Both the position numbers and the translations under genes were made by a program. From Silene latifolia (lineage: Eukaryota > Streptophyta > Magnoliopsida > Caryophyllales > Caryophyllaceae): a DNA stretch of 64,000 bases. The DNA lies in contig NC_133537.1 in the NCBI RefSeq assembly GCF_048544455.1, forward strand, positions 12,833,541 to 12,897,540, in the 5' to 3' direction. A model generated the notes under the pieces. The model did not search any database. It was not told where the DNA came from and worked only from the letters and a program-made list of their open reading frames with translations. The first letter of the stretch is position 1. Every line of letters begins with the position of its first letter. Shown piece by piece: positions 23,750 through 34,536 of the stretch.

Positions 23750-23993
23750 CTGGTTCATGGATTAACGAAAATGTGCAAAAGCTCTATTTGCCTCTGTCAT
23801 TCTATGAGTCTCTTCCTTTTTGCGTATGGCATCGCCACTCTCTTTGGCAGCATCCACTAATTCGGAAATTAATTTGAAAGCCATATTTTGACCAGGACGT
23901 TTTTGGGTTGCCCCTAATAACCAACGAACGGCAAGTGCTTTTCCTTGTGTGGATCCTATTTCAATGAGAACTTGATAAGTCGATCCGCTCGGC
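23750..23993 (-). pseudogene. rps7: Nuclear plastid DNA fragment: 3' part of rps7
   Basis: On the minus strand this encodes the C-terminal 75 or so residues of plastid ribosomal protein S7, including [33 protein letters not shown] and [19 protein letters not shown], then the natural stop. Plastid S7 is a component of the 30S subunit and is normally encoded in the plastid inverted repeat. Here the 5' half is absent, the sequence is embedded in nuclear repeats, and several residues differ from the conserved plastid form (for example Gln where Arg is usual, consistent with CpG decay). It is therefore an ageing NUPT, not a working gene. About 244 bp is recognisable. Confidence 0.88.
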
Positions 23994-23994
23994 A

Positions 23995-24410
23995 TTGCAT
24001 CATTTAAATCTCCTAAAAGAGGCATTGGAGGACTTTGAACATGCTGTAAAACTTGACCTGGATAATAAAGAAGCTAGTTGTGAGCTCCTTATTATGATTG
24101 ACAAATTAGTATTGAATCCTAATGGGAAGCAAGTTTCACATCCTTTTGACACTTTGGGCACTGCAAAAAAAAAGGTAAGAAACCTGTATTTAGTAATATT
24201 GTGGTTGAAAAGCATGTTGCACCTTCAGCTTCATATAATACCGCATCAATGATGAATGGTGCGGCAGTTTCTGACCAACATGGGATCGATAATATTTCAG
24301 ACATGACCATGATTTCTACGGATTCCGGCCACAGTTGTGAGGCTAAGCAAGATTCTATGCATTCCAACAACATTTCTGACAACAAATGTGAGGTTAACCC
24401 ACCTTTGTAA
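23995..24410 (+). pseudogene. TPR-like protein gene fragment
   Basis: The frame opening at 23995 encodes [20 protein letters not shown], a typical tetratricopeptide helix pair, then a hydrophilic tail. An A-rich stretch near 24170 shifts the frame, after which a Ser/Asn/Asp-rich tail continues in another frame to about 24410. Missing N-terminus, lack of introns and direct contact with the plastid fragment point to a captured or retroposed gene piece. Which TPR family it came from I cannot say. Confidence 0.45.
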
Positions 24411-25190
24411 GCGGAGGGTAACACCACAAAACCTTCTAATTATACCTTCTCCAACAAAAAACAGGTTCAAAATAAATTATGTCTTTCCTCCCAAAACTAT
24501 GAGAATCTGTTGCTTGGGAAGGAACTACACTTTTTCCACCCTAGATCGATGGCTTTCTTGAGGGTTCGTCCCCTCGTCTCGAAAATTTTTATCCCGACTG
24601 GAACTCTCCATGAAGATATACTTCAAGGGAAGCAACATCTCCCTCTTCTTTACCTTTGTCTCAAGAGCAAGTTGGGAGTTGTGAATCTACACCCGTGCGT
24701 GATTCGGTGGTCCACGAGGACGTTCTTCTCCAAATTGACAAGAAGGTACGCGTATCGTCGGACTCCTTCCTAGTTAGTAAAGCCTCATTGGTTCAATTTC
24801 AGTTTCTCGCGGTTAGGATCCAGCAAGAGTTGTAGCCGTAAAATGGATTATTCTCATAGCCGAAGTCGACTAGTTCGAGCAAGTGATAACTTGAGGAAAA
24901 GATATTTGGTTTCTATCGACCATTCAACTTTTTTTTGCAGGTTCACGAAGAATGTCGCAGCGGTTGGAAGGCATAAAAGAATTGAAGCTCACTTGATTCA
25001 GTTTGATGACCATTATCATCCGCCTTTCATTCGTCTTTCTGTTTCAATCAAGTGCAGATGTAATTTTAGTTCGTTTAGTTGGTTGTCTAGTAGTTTAAGG
25101 GACTCTAGTATTCCTACGTTTGTATTGTAACTTGTTTTATTTTAATTACAGTTCATCGTTGTCAAAATAAAAATAAAAATAAAAACTCGA
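24411..25190 (+). other. Unclassified, possibly LINE-derived tail
   Basis: No intact gene. A short frame near 24690-24835 (VVHEDVLLQIDKKVRVSSD) and another at 24940-25010 look like remnants of coding sequence that I could not identify. The stretch ends in an (A)AAAATA-type tail at about 25163-25185, which would fit the 3' end of a LINE or another retroposon. Assignment is weak. Confidence 0.3.
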
Positions 25191-25931
25191 CATTGCATGA
25201 AAGTATGTACAATAGAGGCACTCTATCTGTATGATAGTAGCAAATGAAAAGCACTTATTTTGCTCTTCATCTATATTCTCATTTAAGAGTACAAAGTGAT
25301 TTTACATCTACAATAAGTCAATAACATATCTCTTTTACGGTCCGAATTTTTTCCATTACCTTTCTCTCCATTACCTATCCATTACTTATAAATGGTTAGA
25401 ATTTCGCTTGGGGTCAAAATGGAGGGATCAGATGCATTCAAGACATTTCATCTCCACCTCAATTTTTTCACCATCACAAGTAAATCTAGGCCGTCGATTT
25501 ATTCTCGAAATTAAATCGCATCCATTGATAAGTAATGGAGAGGGATAGGTAATGGAGAGGATCCATTGCCGCTCTTTTGTATGCTCTACATTCATGTTTT
25601 GGTTTCTCCGTTTGGTTGGGGGAAGTTGGATTTGACTCATTCAAGTGTTTGATTGAGGACATTTTGGAATGAATTCTAATTCTACCACAACCTCTTATAA
25701 TCACATATTCATCTTCCCCTAAATCCCCCCTTCCCAAATACAGTTCTAGAGTGAATTAAATAATAATTAAAACACGAATTATTATGTATGCGATTTTAAT
25801 CCATTCCCTTAAGATATTTCATTTCATTTCAATCCATTCTGATCACGAATCATCTTGAAAGAGATGAGTGCCTTACTGCCTCTCCTAAAAACTTTTAAGA
25901 GTAAATACTCTCTCTCACAAGCTCTTATTTA
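25191..25931. other. Intergenic, no gene seen
   Basis: AT-rich. It contains an inverted pair of the phrase CTCTCCATTACCTATCC (about 25366-25382, and its complement near 25525-25560), suggesting a small decayed inverted-repeat element. Confidence 0.35.
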
Positions 25932-26160
25932 GAGGTTGTTTGGTTCAGAGCGTTGGAATGGATTGGAATGAAGTGTGATACTATAGAGGTATGGAGTTAG
26001 AACCCTATACTTGCTCATATGTGTTTGGTTCGATCCTGAAATAGATAGAGTAGTAGTAATAAGGTGGAATGAAGTTTAGAAAATTCGGGTATAAATGGGT
26101 ATGAGATTTCAAAGGGTTGGAATAGAGTTAGAATCCATTACAAAACCTCCAACCAAACGC
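25932..26160. mobile_element. Tourist-like (PIF/Harbinger) MITE, diverged
   Basis: Inverted ends GAGGTTGTTTGGTT and its imperfect complement AACCAAACGC, flanked by TTA and TAA trinucleotides as expected for a TWA target site. The interior (GGTATGGAGTTAGAACCC, GTTTGGTTCGATCCTG) is shared with 26840-26990, so the two belong to one family. Confidence 0.6.
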
Positions 26161-26789
26161 TAAAATAAATCGAATCCATTTCAATTCATTTCAAAAATTC
26201 TATTCAAACATTTCCTACCAATAACTCTGTTTTTACTGAGCCATGAGAGGCCTAACAAGCCTAAAAGCCCAACTTGATTGTTTCAAATCCAAAACACAAA
26301 TTGTCAAAAGCCCATTAAGCATCTTTAACCCTTGTATATAAATCAAATAAAAAAATTAAAGCAAAAGAAATAGAGAGGATCCAAACTCGCAATTATTTTT
26401 CCCTTTCTCTTCTTTTCAACAAATCTTAGGTGGTAGGAGTATCTTTCAATTTCCATCCACCACCACAACCACCACCCCCACCTCACTTTCCAATTTCTTC
26501 TTTCATTTGACTTCAAATCCATTTTACCAAAAAAGGATTAAATTAACACATAAATAGTAGTTATGTTGTTTGTCACTCTCAGGTGAAAGTTTTAAGCTTG
26601 CAAGGAGGATATTTACAAGGTCTGTCATGAATCATGATGACTTGATGAGTCCCTCGCAGATCACATGTCTCTTTTTTTTTTTTTTTTTTTTTGCAATTTC
26701 TATGATATCTGCTTTTTTTCTTATAAATATTGTTTTTTCTAGCTCATATTATTAGTTTAATTGTTAAGTTCTCTATGTTATTAATTTAA
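26161..26789. other. Possible 5' leader of the ELM2 gene and T-rich sequence
   Basis: 26340-26600 is CT- and CCACC-rich (CCACCACCACAACCACC) and looks like a transcribed plant 5' leader, with a splice-donor-like CAGGTGAAAG near 26581. If real, it would be an upstream non-coding exon of the gene at 28129. A run of about 22 T lies at 26671-26692. Confidence 0.3.
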
Positions 26790-26790
26790 A

Positions 26791-26820
26791 AATCACGCAT
26801 TCGCACGAGATCTACATTAG
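26791..26820 (+). mobile_element. Helitron 3' terminus remnant
   Basis: TCACGCATTCGCACGA followed by TCTACATTAG resembles the hairpin plus CTAG terminus seen at 38890-38917 (CGCGCATTTGCGCG...ACTAG), with decay. The 5' end was not found. Confidence 0.4.
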
Positions 26821-26839
26821 TTAGACCAAGAAAAACTTA

Positions 26840-26990
26840 GGGGTGTTTGGTTCTAAGTATTTGAATGGAGTGTGATATGGTAGAGCCGTAGAGGTATGGA
26901 GTTAGAACCCCATATTTATTTGTAGTTGTTTGGTTCGATTCTATAATAGAAAGAGTAGTAGTAATTGGGTAGAGTGGAGTTAGAAACAGT
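26840..26990. mobile_element. Tourist-like MITE, partial copy
   Basis: It starts GGGTGTTTGGTTC after a TTA and shares long internal phrases with 25932-26160 (AGTGTGATA, GGTATGGAGTTAGAACCC, GTTTGGTTCGATTCT). The other inverted end is not recognisable. Confidence 0.5.
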
Positions 26991-28128
26991 AATGTGCATC
27001 TTTTTTAAGCTGATTAATCCCAAATAAGTAGTTTTGTATATGGGCCACAAATATATGAGGTAAAAGGATTCCATTATGGATAGTTTGGCGTGAATTGGAG
27101 GGAGTAATTATCGATATCTAAGTTTGGTTTTGGAGATGCATTGTGGGAACAGGTCAATTAGCTGGATGAGCTACTTTGGTTGTCTCAGACTCTTTGGATT
27201 TAAATGGTCCTAGATGGAGCTCAGATCTTATTGTCTGGTGGCTTTATAGCAATGAATATATGGAAGTTTAATACACAGTAGAATGTATTGTCTTCTTTTA
27301 AAAATATTGGTCAAATTGTTATTTGTTTACTTTTCCCATTTTAGTTGTTTCATTCATTTGTTTACTTTTCTATATTGAAAAGACTTTTGATTAGTAATTT
27401 AATAGTCCAATTGCATTATTTCCCGCTTGTCATCCAATACCACTCTACCAACAAATGTCCTCTTACCCCTTCTTGTTCTTTGTGTCAAAAGTAAAGGTAA
27501 ACAATTGGTCGGCACAGACCATCTAGCAAGTGAGACGGTAACTTAAGAAATGACATTGTGTGAATAATGTGTTTTTGGACGAGTCTTATGTGAAGGAGTG
27601 ATCTTATTGTTCATTGACATTGGATCCTTCTACTTTTTGGTTCTTACTCACCACCATAATGAAGCCATCTTCCCAAACTTGTTTACTTCCATTATCAATG
27701 TCCAATGTTAAGAGGCGGGCACGAGTATGTAAGGTAATATGAAGAATCAGAGTAACATAGTTGGTTATGGTTACACCTTTATTGCTCTAGTGGGTTAAGA
27801 TGACTTTAATACGTGCCTAGGTAAGAACGTAGCTAAGATTTGAAGTTAGATGACGTTTCCAATTGTTCAACATTTTACGCGTGAATGTTTTAGGTGTAAA
27901 GGTAGCTATAATAGCATATTTTGATATTGACAGGTTTCAAATCCAGATCATGAGTACCATACGTTTTTCAGTGGCTACTTAGCTAACATGTGCATTCTAT
28001 TTCTGTGGAAATCAAACAAGGTGGTGCAGAGAATTTGGCTATAGCTGAGAAGTATACAGGCAGCATTTCCTGAATATTGGGATTTGGGAAGCCATCAAGT
28101 TAACTAGGCTACACTTTCATACACTGAA
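26991..28128 (+). other. Upstream region of the ELM2 gene
   Basis: No independent gene. A splice-acceptor-like TTGACAG precedes 27934, and from there to 28128 the sequence is exon-like, with two short upstream ATGs. I take 27934-28128 as the transcribed leader of the last exon; the true transcript start is unknown. Confidence 0.35.
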
Positions 28129-28848
28129 ATGCACAAGCCAAAGAAAAGAAACCTTCCTTCACCCGAAAAGTCAGTGAGTTGGTCAACACATCTTGACGGC
28201 TGCCTACCTGGACTTGTTATACCTCTTGGCTCGCGATTCCAAGCTGATGTGTCGGAATGGGAATGCCCGTCCAATGAAGCAAGCTCAACTAGCTATCCAG
28301 ATACTTCAAAGTGGTTAGGTACAAAATTCTGGCCGCTTAAAGACGAAAATACCCTACAAGAAGGAGATCAAGTTGGCAAAGGAAGACCTGATTCTTGTAC
28401 ATGTCCTGCTCGCGGATCTGCTCAATGCATAAAAAAACATGTGTCCGAAGCAAGAAAGAGGTTACAGTTCGAACTGGGACCTACTTATAAGAGTTGGAAG
28501 TTCGATGAAATGGGTGAAGACGTTGGCAAGTCGTGGACGCCAAAGCAGAAAGCGACTTTTGATCATCTTGTAAAGAATAATCCATTGTCAGAGGATAAGA
28601 GTTTTCTTAAACCGGCTGAGAGATATTTCCACTCTAAGACGAGGAAAGATATTGTTAGTTATTATCTCAATGTTTATGTTCCTAATCGCATAAGAATGCT
28701 AACTAAACCAGGATGCAAAGTTGTGGATAGTGACGATGACCAGGTTGTGGAAGCGACTAACACCGTGAATCCTTTGAAAAGGCCGCGACCTAATCATGTC
28801 GATATTACACAACTTGTGAGGTCTCATTACCTGACTGGGAAAAGATGA
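28129..28848 (+). CDS. ELM2-SANT domain protein (plant chromatin-type)
   Basis: 239 residues. An ELM2-type region at about residues 28-75 has the family's typical VIPLGSRFQADVSEW entry and KWLGTKFWPLKDEN. A conserved Cys/His patch, DSCTCPARGSAQCIKKH (residues 88-104), is followed by RLQFELGPTYKSWKFDEMGE. A SANT/Myb-like region spans about 135-187 (WTPKQKATF, then SYYLNVYVPNRI). A basic KRPRP near 217 could be a nuclear signal. In animals ELM2-SANT modules recruit histone deacetylases; plant relatives are nuclear proteins, some fused to ARID domains. The role here is inferred from family. The ATG at 28129 gives the longest frame, because an in-frame TAG lies 24 bp upstream. Extra N-terminal sequence from upstream exons is possible, since relatives are often longer. 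Confidence 0.8.
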   Translation: MHKPKKRNLPSPEKSVSWSTHLDGCLPGLVIPLGSRFQADVSEWECPSNEASSTSYPDTSKWLGTKFWPLKDENTLQEGDQVGKGRPDSCTCPARGSAQCIKKHVSEARKRLQFELGPTYKSWKFDEMGEDVGKSWTPKQKATFDHLVKNNPLSEDKSFLKPAERYFHSKTRKDIVSYYLNVYVPNRIRMLTKPGCKVVDSDDDQVVEATNTVNPLKRPRPNHVDITQLVRSHYLTGKR

Positions 28849-29501
28849 TATAGTTAAACCATTTTTCTGTTTCCAAATTTAAGGTTTGTGCATTTCAGAG
28901 CTTCAGACGGTTCCTCTGTTTGTTTTCCTTTTTTTTTTTCCTGTATCGTCGATGATGACAATACTACCCCAATGACAAAGTGAGGTCGTTTCGGACAAGG
29001 TAATGAAAAGTGATGTACTTTTTGTCGATAAGTGCTTAATAACCACTAATTTACCGTATTAAAAGAAGGGTAATGTTAAATACAGTTCATTGGGTTGTAT
29101 TCTAGATTTCTAAAATACCAATACCAATACAGGTGCTATAGTTTGCTGGGATCATTTTCTGACATTCGGTTTCTCATGTTAAGACCGACCATATATGCTC
29201 ACAGCAAACCAACCCGAATGACCGTGTTTGTCAGGTCTACGTGTTAGCAGAAGCGTAAAGACAGGCATCGATTTGGCGAAAACAAAAGATAACCACTTAA
29301 AACAGTTCATGTAAGGAAATCATCTGACCTACATATTGACGCTGTTATTCTAAATGCAAAATGCTCCAAAAATATAAGACATTATAATCTTAAGAGAAAC
29401 TTGAAACAAACTACAAGTGTCTTTACAAAAAGGATGATACACTGATACCGGAAGGCGGAAACCCCTTGATCGCGTCTAAACTTAAAAAATTATGCCTACA
29501 T
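28849..29501. other. Convergent intergenic region of two genes
   Basis: 653 bp between the ELM2 stop (+) and the OCTOPUS-like stop (-). It should contain both 3' UTRs. A T-run at 28929-28940 and a modest AT bias are the only notable features. Confidence 0.5.
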
Positions 29502-31337
29502 TCAGTACAACTTCAGCACACTTCTAGCCAACGAATGCGATTTCTTCAACCTACTTTTTCCTAACCTATTTCTCCTTCGGCTCCTCAGAGGCGTCAAGTA
29601 GAATCGCAGCAAGCCATTGTCGACATTATTAGGAGTCGGTGAATACCTACCACTTCGACTCCTTTCTAAAACGCCGTCATCTAGTCTTCTTTTCACAATG
29701 GACATGGAATCCGTTCTAGTGGTAGTTCCATTAGTTGATCCAACAACACTAGAAGAGCCACGAGAGCTCGAAGTACTATAGCTTCGTACTAGACCTCCCT
29801 TATTACCATTCCTGATCATTTCATCGGGTCTTGGACCGTCTCCTCTCGTGAGTTCCTCTTCCTCTTCCTCTTCGTCTCCAAATTTATCCCTTTTTCTCCT
29901 ATTTAGTGAACCCCAAAAGTTCCACAACTTGCTCCACTGACGACATTTCTTCTCATCCTTCCCGACACTACTACTAGACACAGACCCAAGATCCTTAGAA
30001 GCCGTCTCATAGCTCTCCGAGCTGTCATCCTTCAAAGAATTCAACCTCCATTCATTCAATTCCTTCTCAGTAATAAGCAATTTAGTCCCATTGAAAAGAC
30101 CAATAGCAGCAGTCGGAGACACCTTAGCATTCGACAACAAACCTTTATCCTCCGACATCACCACCACATCCGTCTTAACTGAACTACAACGATCAAACCC
30201 ATCTCTTCGCCTAACTGACGAATCCTTCTCATCCCCCCCATTACTCATCCTAACCTTCCCTTCACCCAAAACCCGATCATCAAACCCATAAACCGTAGCC
30301 ATAGCATTCTCTATAACCGAAACAACAGGAGCATTCCCATTCCCACGATTAGACAACGCCCTCCCACCACCGCCACCAACCAAATACCCATCCCAAGACG
30401 CCCTAGGGGCGTCAACAAACTCGCTCTTACTCTCATCAGCCGACCCCCTACCTATATCAATCGAAAACCTAGGGTCCGAATCACACGACTTCCTCCCAAA
30501 TGCACCACAATCAATCGAAGCACGACCTAACACGACACTACCTCCCCTAGTGTCTGTATCACACGACCGCCTTCCAAAACCGTAATCGCCTACCTCCGAT
30601 TGAGTATAACTCAATCTCCTCCCTCTCAAATCCTCCACCCTCAACTCCCCCAAACTCTTATCACCATTACCATTACAATTAGAAGGTCTAGTAGAGCTAC
30701 TACATTCCTGTTTTTTCCGCCATTTTCGCAATTTCTTACTAAAGACAGAAGCTGCACCTAAGAAACTACCGGCAATATCCTTGAAATCCTTTCTATTATT
30801 AGAAACACTAGTAGATTTCAACTCAAGATCTATAAACTCTTTCATAGTCTTTCCTTCCTCAAATTCATTAATTTCACCTTCATTTTTCCCCAAATCCGAA
30901 ACCCTAGGAATCGCAACTATCGCTTCCGGGACACTCTCATCATCATCCTCATCCTCGTCCTCGTCACCTTCATCATCAACCTCAGGAACAGGCCACGTCA
31001 TCACAACATTCTTCGATCCAATCACCTCATCACCACTACCATTATCATCCTTCTCTTGATCAAACAAAGCCGAAAGCGAACCGGCACAACCTCCGACATC
31101 ACAAGATCGACGACCAGGCGCTAAAACGACGTCGTCACGGTTCTTCCCCGAGAAAGTCTTACACCGCCGTAACTCCGGCGCGGCGGCACTTGCGGCGGAT
31201 AATGTGGAGGATGACGTGGAGGGAGCGAGGAAAGAGAGGCGTTCGTGAAGACAAGGAGCGCAAAGTCCGGTAGTTGTCGGAATGTCGGGGTGGCGGCGGC
31301 ATGAAGTAAGACGGCGAGGTTTAGGGTTTTGCGACAT
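29502..31337 (-). CDS. OCTOPUS-like protein (DUF740 family)
   Basis: Single-exon frame of 611 residues. Residues 8-36 form the family's N-terminal Cys/His motif (RRLTSCRRHP...GLCAPCLHERL). An acidic run lies at 120-135, a conserved FIDLELK...KDIAGSFLGAASVFSKKLRKWR block at about 168-208, the SWDGYLVGG motif near 312-322, and a basic C-terminal block at about 575-611 (NGLLRFYLTPLRSRRRNR, KSHSLARSVLKLY). Arabidopsis OCTOPUS and its relatives are polar plasma-membrane-associated proteins that promote protophloem differentiation, acting in brassinosteroid signalling through BIN2; I infer the same class here, not the exact orthologue. No signal peptide or membrane segment is visible. The plus-strand frames inside it are shadows. 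The gene looks intact. Confidence 0.9.
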   Translation of the reverse strand: MSQNPKPRRLTSCRRHPDIPTTTGLCAPCLHERLSFLAPSTSSSTLSAASAAAPELRRCKTFSGKNRDDVVLAPGRRSCDVGGCAGSLSALFDQEKDDNGSGDEVIGSKNVVMTWPVPEVDDEGDEDEDEDDDESVPEAIVAIPRVSDLGKNEGEINEFEEGKTMKEFIDLELKSTSVSNNRKDFKDIAGSFLGAASVFSKKLRKWRKKQECSSSTRPSNCNGNGDKSLGELRVEDLRGRRLSYTQSEVGDYGFGRRSCDTDTRGGSVVLGRASIDCGAFGRKSCDSDPRFSIDIGRGSADESKSEFVDAPRASWDGYLVGGGGGRALSNRGNGNAPVVSVIENAMATVYGFDDRVLGEGKVRMSNGGDEKDSSVRRRDGFDRCSSVKTDVVVMSEDKGLLSNAKVSPTAAIGLFNGTKLLITEKELNEWRLNSLKDDSSESYETASKDLGSVSSSSVGKDEKKCRQWSKLWNFWGSLNRRKRDKFGDEEEEEEELTRGDGPRPDEMIRNGNKGGLVRSYSTSSSRGSSSVVGSTNGTTTRTDSMSIVKRRLDDGVLERSRSGRYSPTPNNVDNGLLRFYLTPLRSRRRNRLGKSRLKKSHSLARSVLKLY

Positions 31338-31889
31338 TTTTCCGGTGAGGGTAATTTGGTAATTTTACATTTAGGAGGAATATACAAGGAAGAGTGTGTG
31401 TGTGGTAAGAGTGGATGCGTTAATATGTGTGAATGTTTATGGGGAAAATGAGAATGGAAAAAACAGTAAAGATTTGGGAGTGAAAAAAGGGAGAGTGATG
31501 TAGTTGGAAGAGTGACTGCATTGGATTCGTCACTGTCAATTTTTTTACTAGATTCGGTCTGTCGATGTTTTGTAGACGACAACAACTTGCACATGTTGTT
31601 ATGAGAAATCGTCTCTCGCTAAGTTATGGAATATACTCGGTGGTGAGTAATTCAGTATGATACTTCTGTATTATTTTATAAATGTTATACACTCGTTTAT
31701 TTCAAACTATTTATCTACTTTTTAAAGTCAAACTAGTTAAATACGGAATATTGATCTGGATTAATTTATAAAATTTTATTGTAAAACTAATATATACATT
31801 GTGTTCTACAAATAAATTTCGGAAAATTATAATTTTAATAAAAAAATAATATATAATTGGAGTAAATGAGGTGGAATTGTTGTTTTATA
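31338..31889 (-). promoter_or_regulatory. Upstream region of the OCTOPUS-like gene
   Basis: On the minus strand, a CA/CT-rich leader (CACACACACTCTTCC) lies just before the ATG and an AT-rich stretch with a TATAAAAT-like word lies near 31671-31680. The latter is a weak TATA candidate about 340 bp upstream of the start codon. The Stowaway MITE at 31890-32096 bounds it. Confidence 0.35.
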
Positions 31890-32096
31890 CTCCCTCTTAT
31901 TCTCCAAGTTCTTCCACAATTATTTTTGAGGAAAATTTAGTGGTATGATGATATGTGGATGTGAATGAAAGTAAAAGAGAGAATGTGGGATCGTAAATAA
32001 TTTTAACCACATATGATAGACAAATAAAGAAAGTGGAAAATCTTTGTGACTTTACCGTTTTACAAAATGTGGAAGATCTTAGAGAATATGAATGAG
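31890..32096. mobile_element. Stowaway-like MITE
   Basis: 207 bp flanked by TA dinucleotides. It has imperfect inverted ends: CTCCCTCTTATTCTCC at the left, and at the right the complement of CTCATTCATATTCTC followed by AAGATCTTCCACA. The interior is AT-rich and non-coding. Confidence 0.65.
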
Positions 32097-32196
32097 TAGT
32101 CCATAAAACGTCAAATGGGTAGATTGTACTCATTGTAGTACTGGATTGGAGAGATCGAGTAATAACTAAGTAATACACCGTCTCTTAAGATACATA

Positions 32197-32454
32197 CTCC
32201 CTCCATTCAACTCCACTTTACAAGTTTCTTTTATCACGTTTGTCAACGTAGCTTTTACACGATAAATATCATTTGCTGCGTATTTGCAAAAATTATAAAA
32301 GTTAGATATTTTTAATGTACTCTTAAAGACGAATCAAATAAGATCTCACATAAATATATTTTCGCTTATGTATCGAGAGAAAATTAAAGTTGAACGTCCA
32401 TTTGTAAATAGTGCGCAAAATAGAAAGTTGCAAAGTGGAGTTGAATGGAGGGAG
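32197..32454. mobile_element. Stowaway MITE, well preserved
   Basis: 258 bp with matching terminal inverted repeats of about 23 bp (CTCCCTCCATTCAACTCCAC at the left and its complement at the right) and TA on both sides, the Tc1/mariner-type target duplication. The arms are nearly perfect, so it is probably fairly young. Confidence 0.88.
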
Positions 32455-33551
32455 TATAGTTTACATACTACTCTAGTACTCTGTATTTGTTAGTCATTTG
32501 TTCATATTTTTCTTATTTGAGTTCCACTTATGTAATTATGTCTCAATTTGTTGGTTCTTGTCCCAGAAGCTAGCGTACAAAAACATCAACCGAAATAGAA
32601 TAAATTACTTGTCGGTCTCTCATAAAAACGAACATATTCATCTTAAGCTTAAAATAAGTTGAATTGTACCCTATTTAACGAAATACCAAATACTATTACA
32701 TCATCTAATTATTAGACAATTTTAAGTTTAAGACACATATATCCGTCTCAAACCAGTATTAATTTATTCAAAGGAGGAATAAGAGTCCAAGAGTGTGTTT
32801 GTTTATCAGTGGAGTCATGTCTGAGTTATTTGCTGTTATGATGTTATTACACGGAGTAATGGTGTAGCACGTACAAGTACTACAAGTTAGTTTTTCCGTG
32901 TGACTTTGGTGTTTGTATTTTAGAATCATAGTGCATCGGTCCCATATTCATTTGTCTGGATTTAATAACTCAATAAATCCATACATAGAGATTTACAGAA
33001 AAGTATTGATTTACGCAGTAATTACCTATTTATGTGACTCATTTATAATAGGAGTAATAGTTTACTCAGTAGCTTACCCTACTTGGTATTAGGATTGACC
33101 CTAAGCATGTATCATGTTAAAGGCAAAAGTTTTTGACACAATGGTGTAAAATGTTTAAAATGGTCACATTTGATCATAAAAATGGTTCAATTAGTTTCAC
33201 TATAGACGGATATATCCGTCTAAAGTGAAAGATGGGTCAAATATAATAAAGTGGTTACATTTTTGGGCCCCACTATACAACTTGTTGCTTGTCTTATGTT
33301 TAAAGTGGATGGATATTTGATCCGTCTATAACTATAGACGGATATCTCCCGTCTATAAAGAGAATTTGTAAAAATGGTTATATAAGGCCCCTTTAAAACC
33401 TTCAGATGGAATAGACCGTCTAAAAGACTGAAATGAGAATTTGTGATCTATTGTTTTGTCTCGTACCGACTCGTTGTATAAAAAGTGTTAAAAAAAACTC
33501 GTATAAAAAGTATTTGAGAAAAAAATTAAGTAAAGCAGCTTTAAATAAATA
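32455..33551. other. Intergenic with hairpin-type repeat at 33190-33365
   Basis: No gene seen. 33190-33365 is bordered by paired words ATAGACGGATATATCCGTC and CCGTCTATA...TATAGACGGATATC, and a related ATATATCCGTCTC occurs at about 32739. This suggests a non-autonomous inverted-repeat element family that I cannot classify. Confidence 0.45.
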
Positions 33552-33832
33552 CTCCCTCCAGTCACTATATTATTCCCATTTGATATGGGCACAATACTTA
33601 AGAAAAAGTATTAAAATATGAGTAAAAGAGTTGTGTGATGTTGGTGAAAGGAGAGAGGGATGAATTATTCGTAGTTAAATAAAGAATTGTGGGGCCAAAA
33701 CATAAAGAAAAGTAATACGTAAAATAGGAGTAAAAGAGGTGTGAGATTTGGTGATAGGAGAGGGGAATGAATAAAATAAGAGTAAAAGTTTCTAAAAATA
33801 GAAAGGGGAACATTATAGTGACTGGGAGGGAG
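33552..33832. mobile_element. Stowaway MITE
   Basis: 281 bp with terminal inverted repeats CTCCCTCCAGTCACTATA and its complement TATAGTGACTGGGAGGGAG, flanked by TA on both sides. Internally, an approximately repeated phrase (ATGAGTAAAAGAG / AGGAGTAAAAGAGG) suggests a local duplication. Confidence 0.85.
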
Positions 33833-33837
33833 TATAG

Positions 33838-33950
33838 AATATCGAGTATATAACATGTGTAGATAGTAGGAATCGAACCCCATATGGCCATATCCCTTAG
33901 ACAATACTTCACAGTTCACACTACTACCAACTATGTCATGGTAACTTGGC
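33838..33950 (-). mobile_element. tRNA-derived SINE remnant
   Basis: On the minus strand TAGTTGGTAGTAG (A-box-like) is followed about 50 bp later by GGGTTCGATTCC (B-box consensus). No cloverleaf that would make a functional tRNA, no clear tail and no target duplication were found, so it is a weak SINE-head call. Confidence 0.4.
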
Positions 33951-34150
33951 GTTATATCTATATGATGAGTTGGTAGTTGCTACTAGAGTGGAGTTTGGCC
34001 AGGTATGGGCCGAGCTCAAGCCATCACACCTTGAACTAGTCCCATGGAAATAAGCAGACAAGGTCACGTATATTTGAAAATCTCTTATTGCGTACTAGTA
34101 TAGATCCCGCGCGAATGCGATTTTTTAGATAGGAATATTAAAAAAGGGAT

Positions 34151-34497
34151 GTGCTTTTTCACATACGACTTTTACAATATTACCCTTGTCATTTTTATTC
34201 CCTCACCCAATTAATTTTCTTCTCTCTTCCCTCATCTCCCTTCACCAGTTCAGTTCACCATTTCCGGGTCACATCCGCCGATCAATCCCCGGCAAACGTT
34301 GCTCCAAACAAACTACGAAGTATTAAAAAATGCATGAACAATAATCAAGCAACAAAATTAAATTCATTAGTGTACGTTCAAAGGCTAAGCAATCATCCAT
34401 TTCGTTAAGAAGCGGTTCATAATCAATATCAGTACATATGTTCATCGTCATCATCATCGTTACTGTCGTCGTCGGAGCAAACATCGCTCTGGACGAA

Positions 34498-34536
<39 letters not shown>

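Noticed and set aside
23762-24025. Working rps7 gene
   Set aside because: Only the C-terminal half is present, with substitutions at conserved positions and embedded in nuclear repeats.
30091-31059. Ser-rich plus-strand frames inside the OCTOPUS-like gene
   Set aside because: Opposite-strand shadows of the acidic and charged parts of the real gene.
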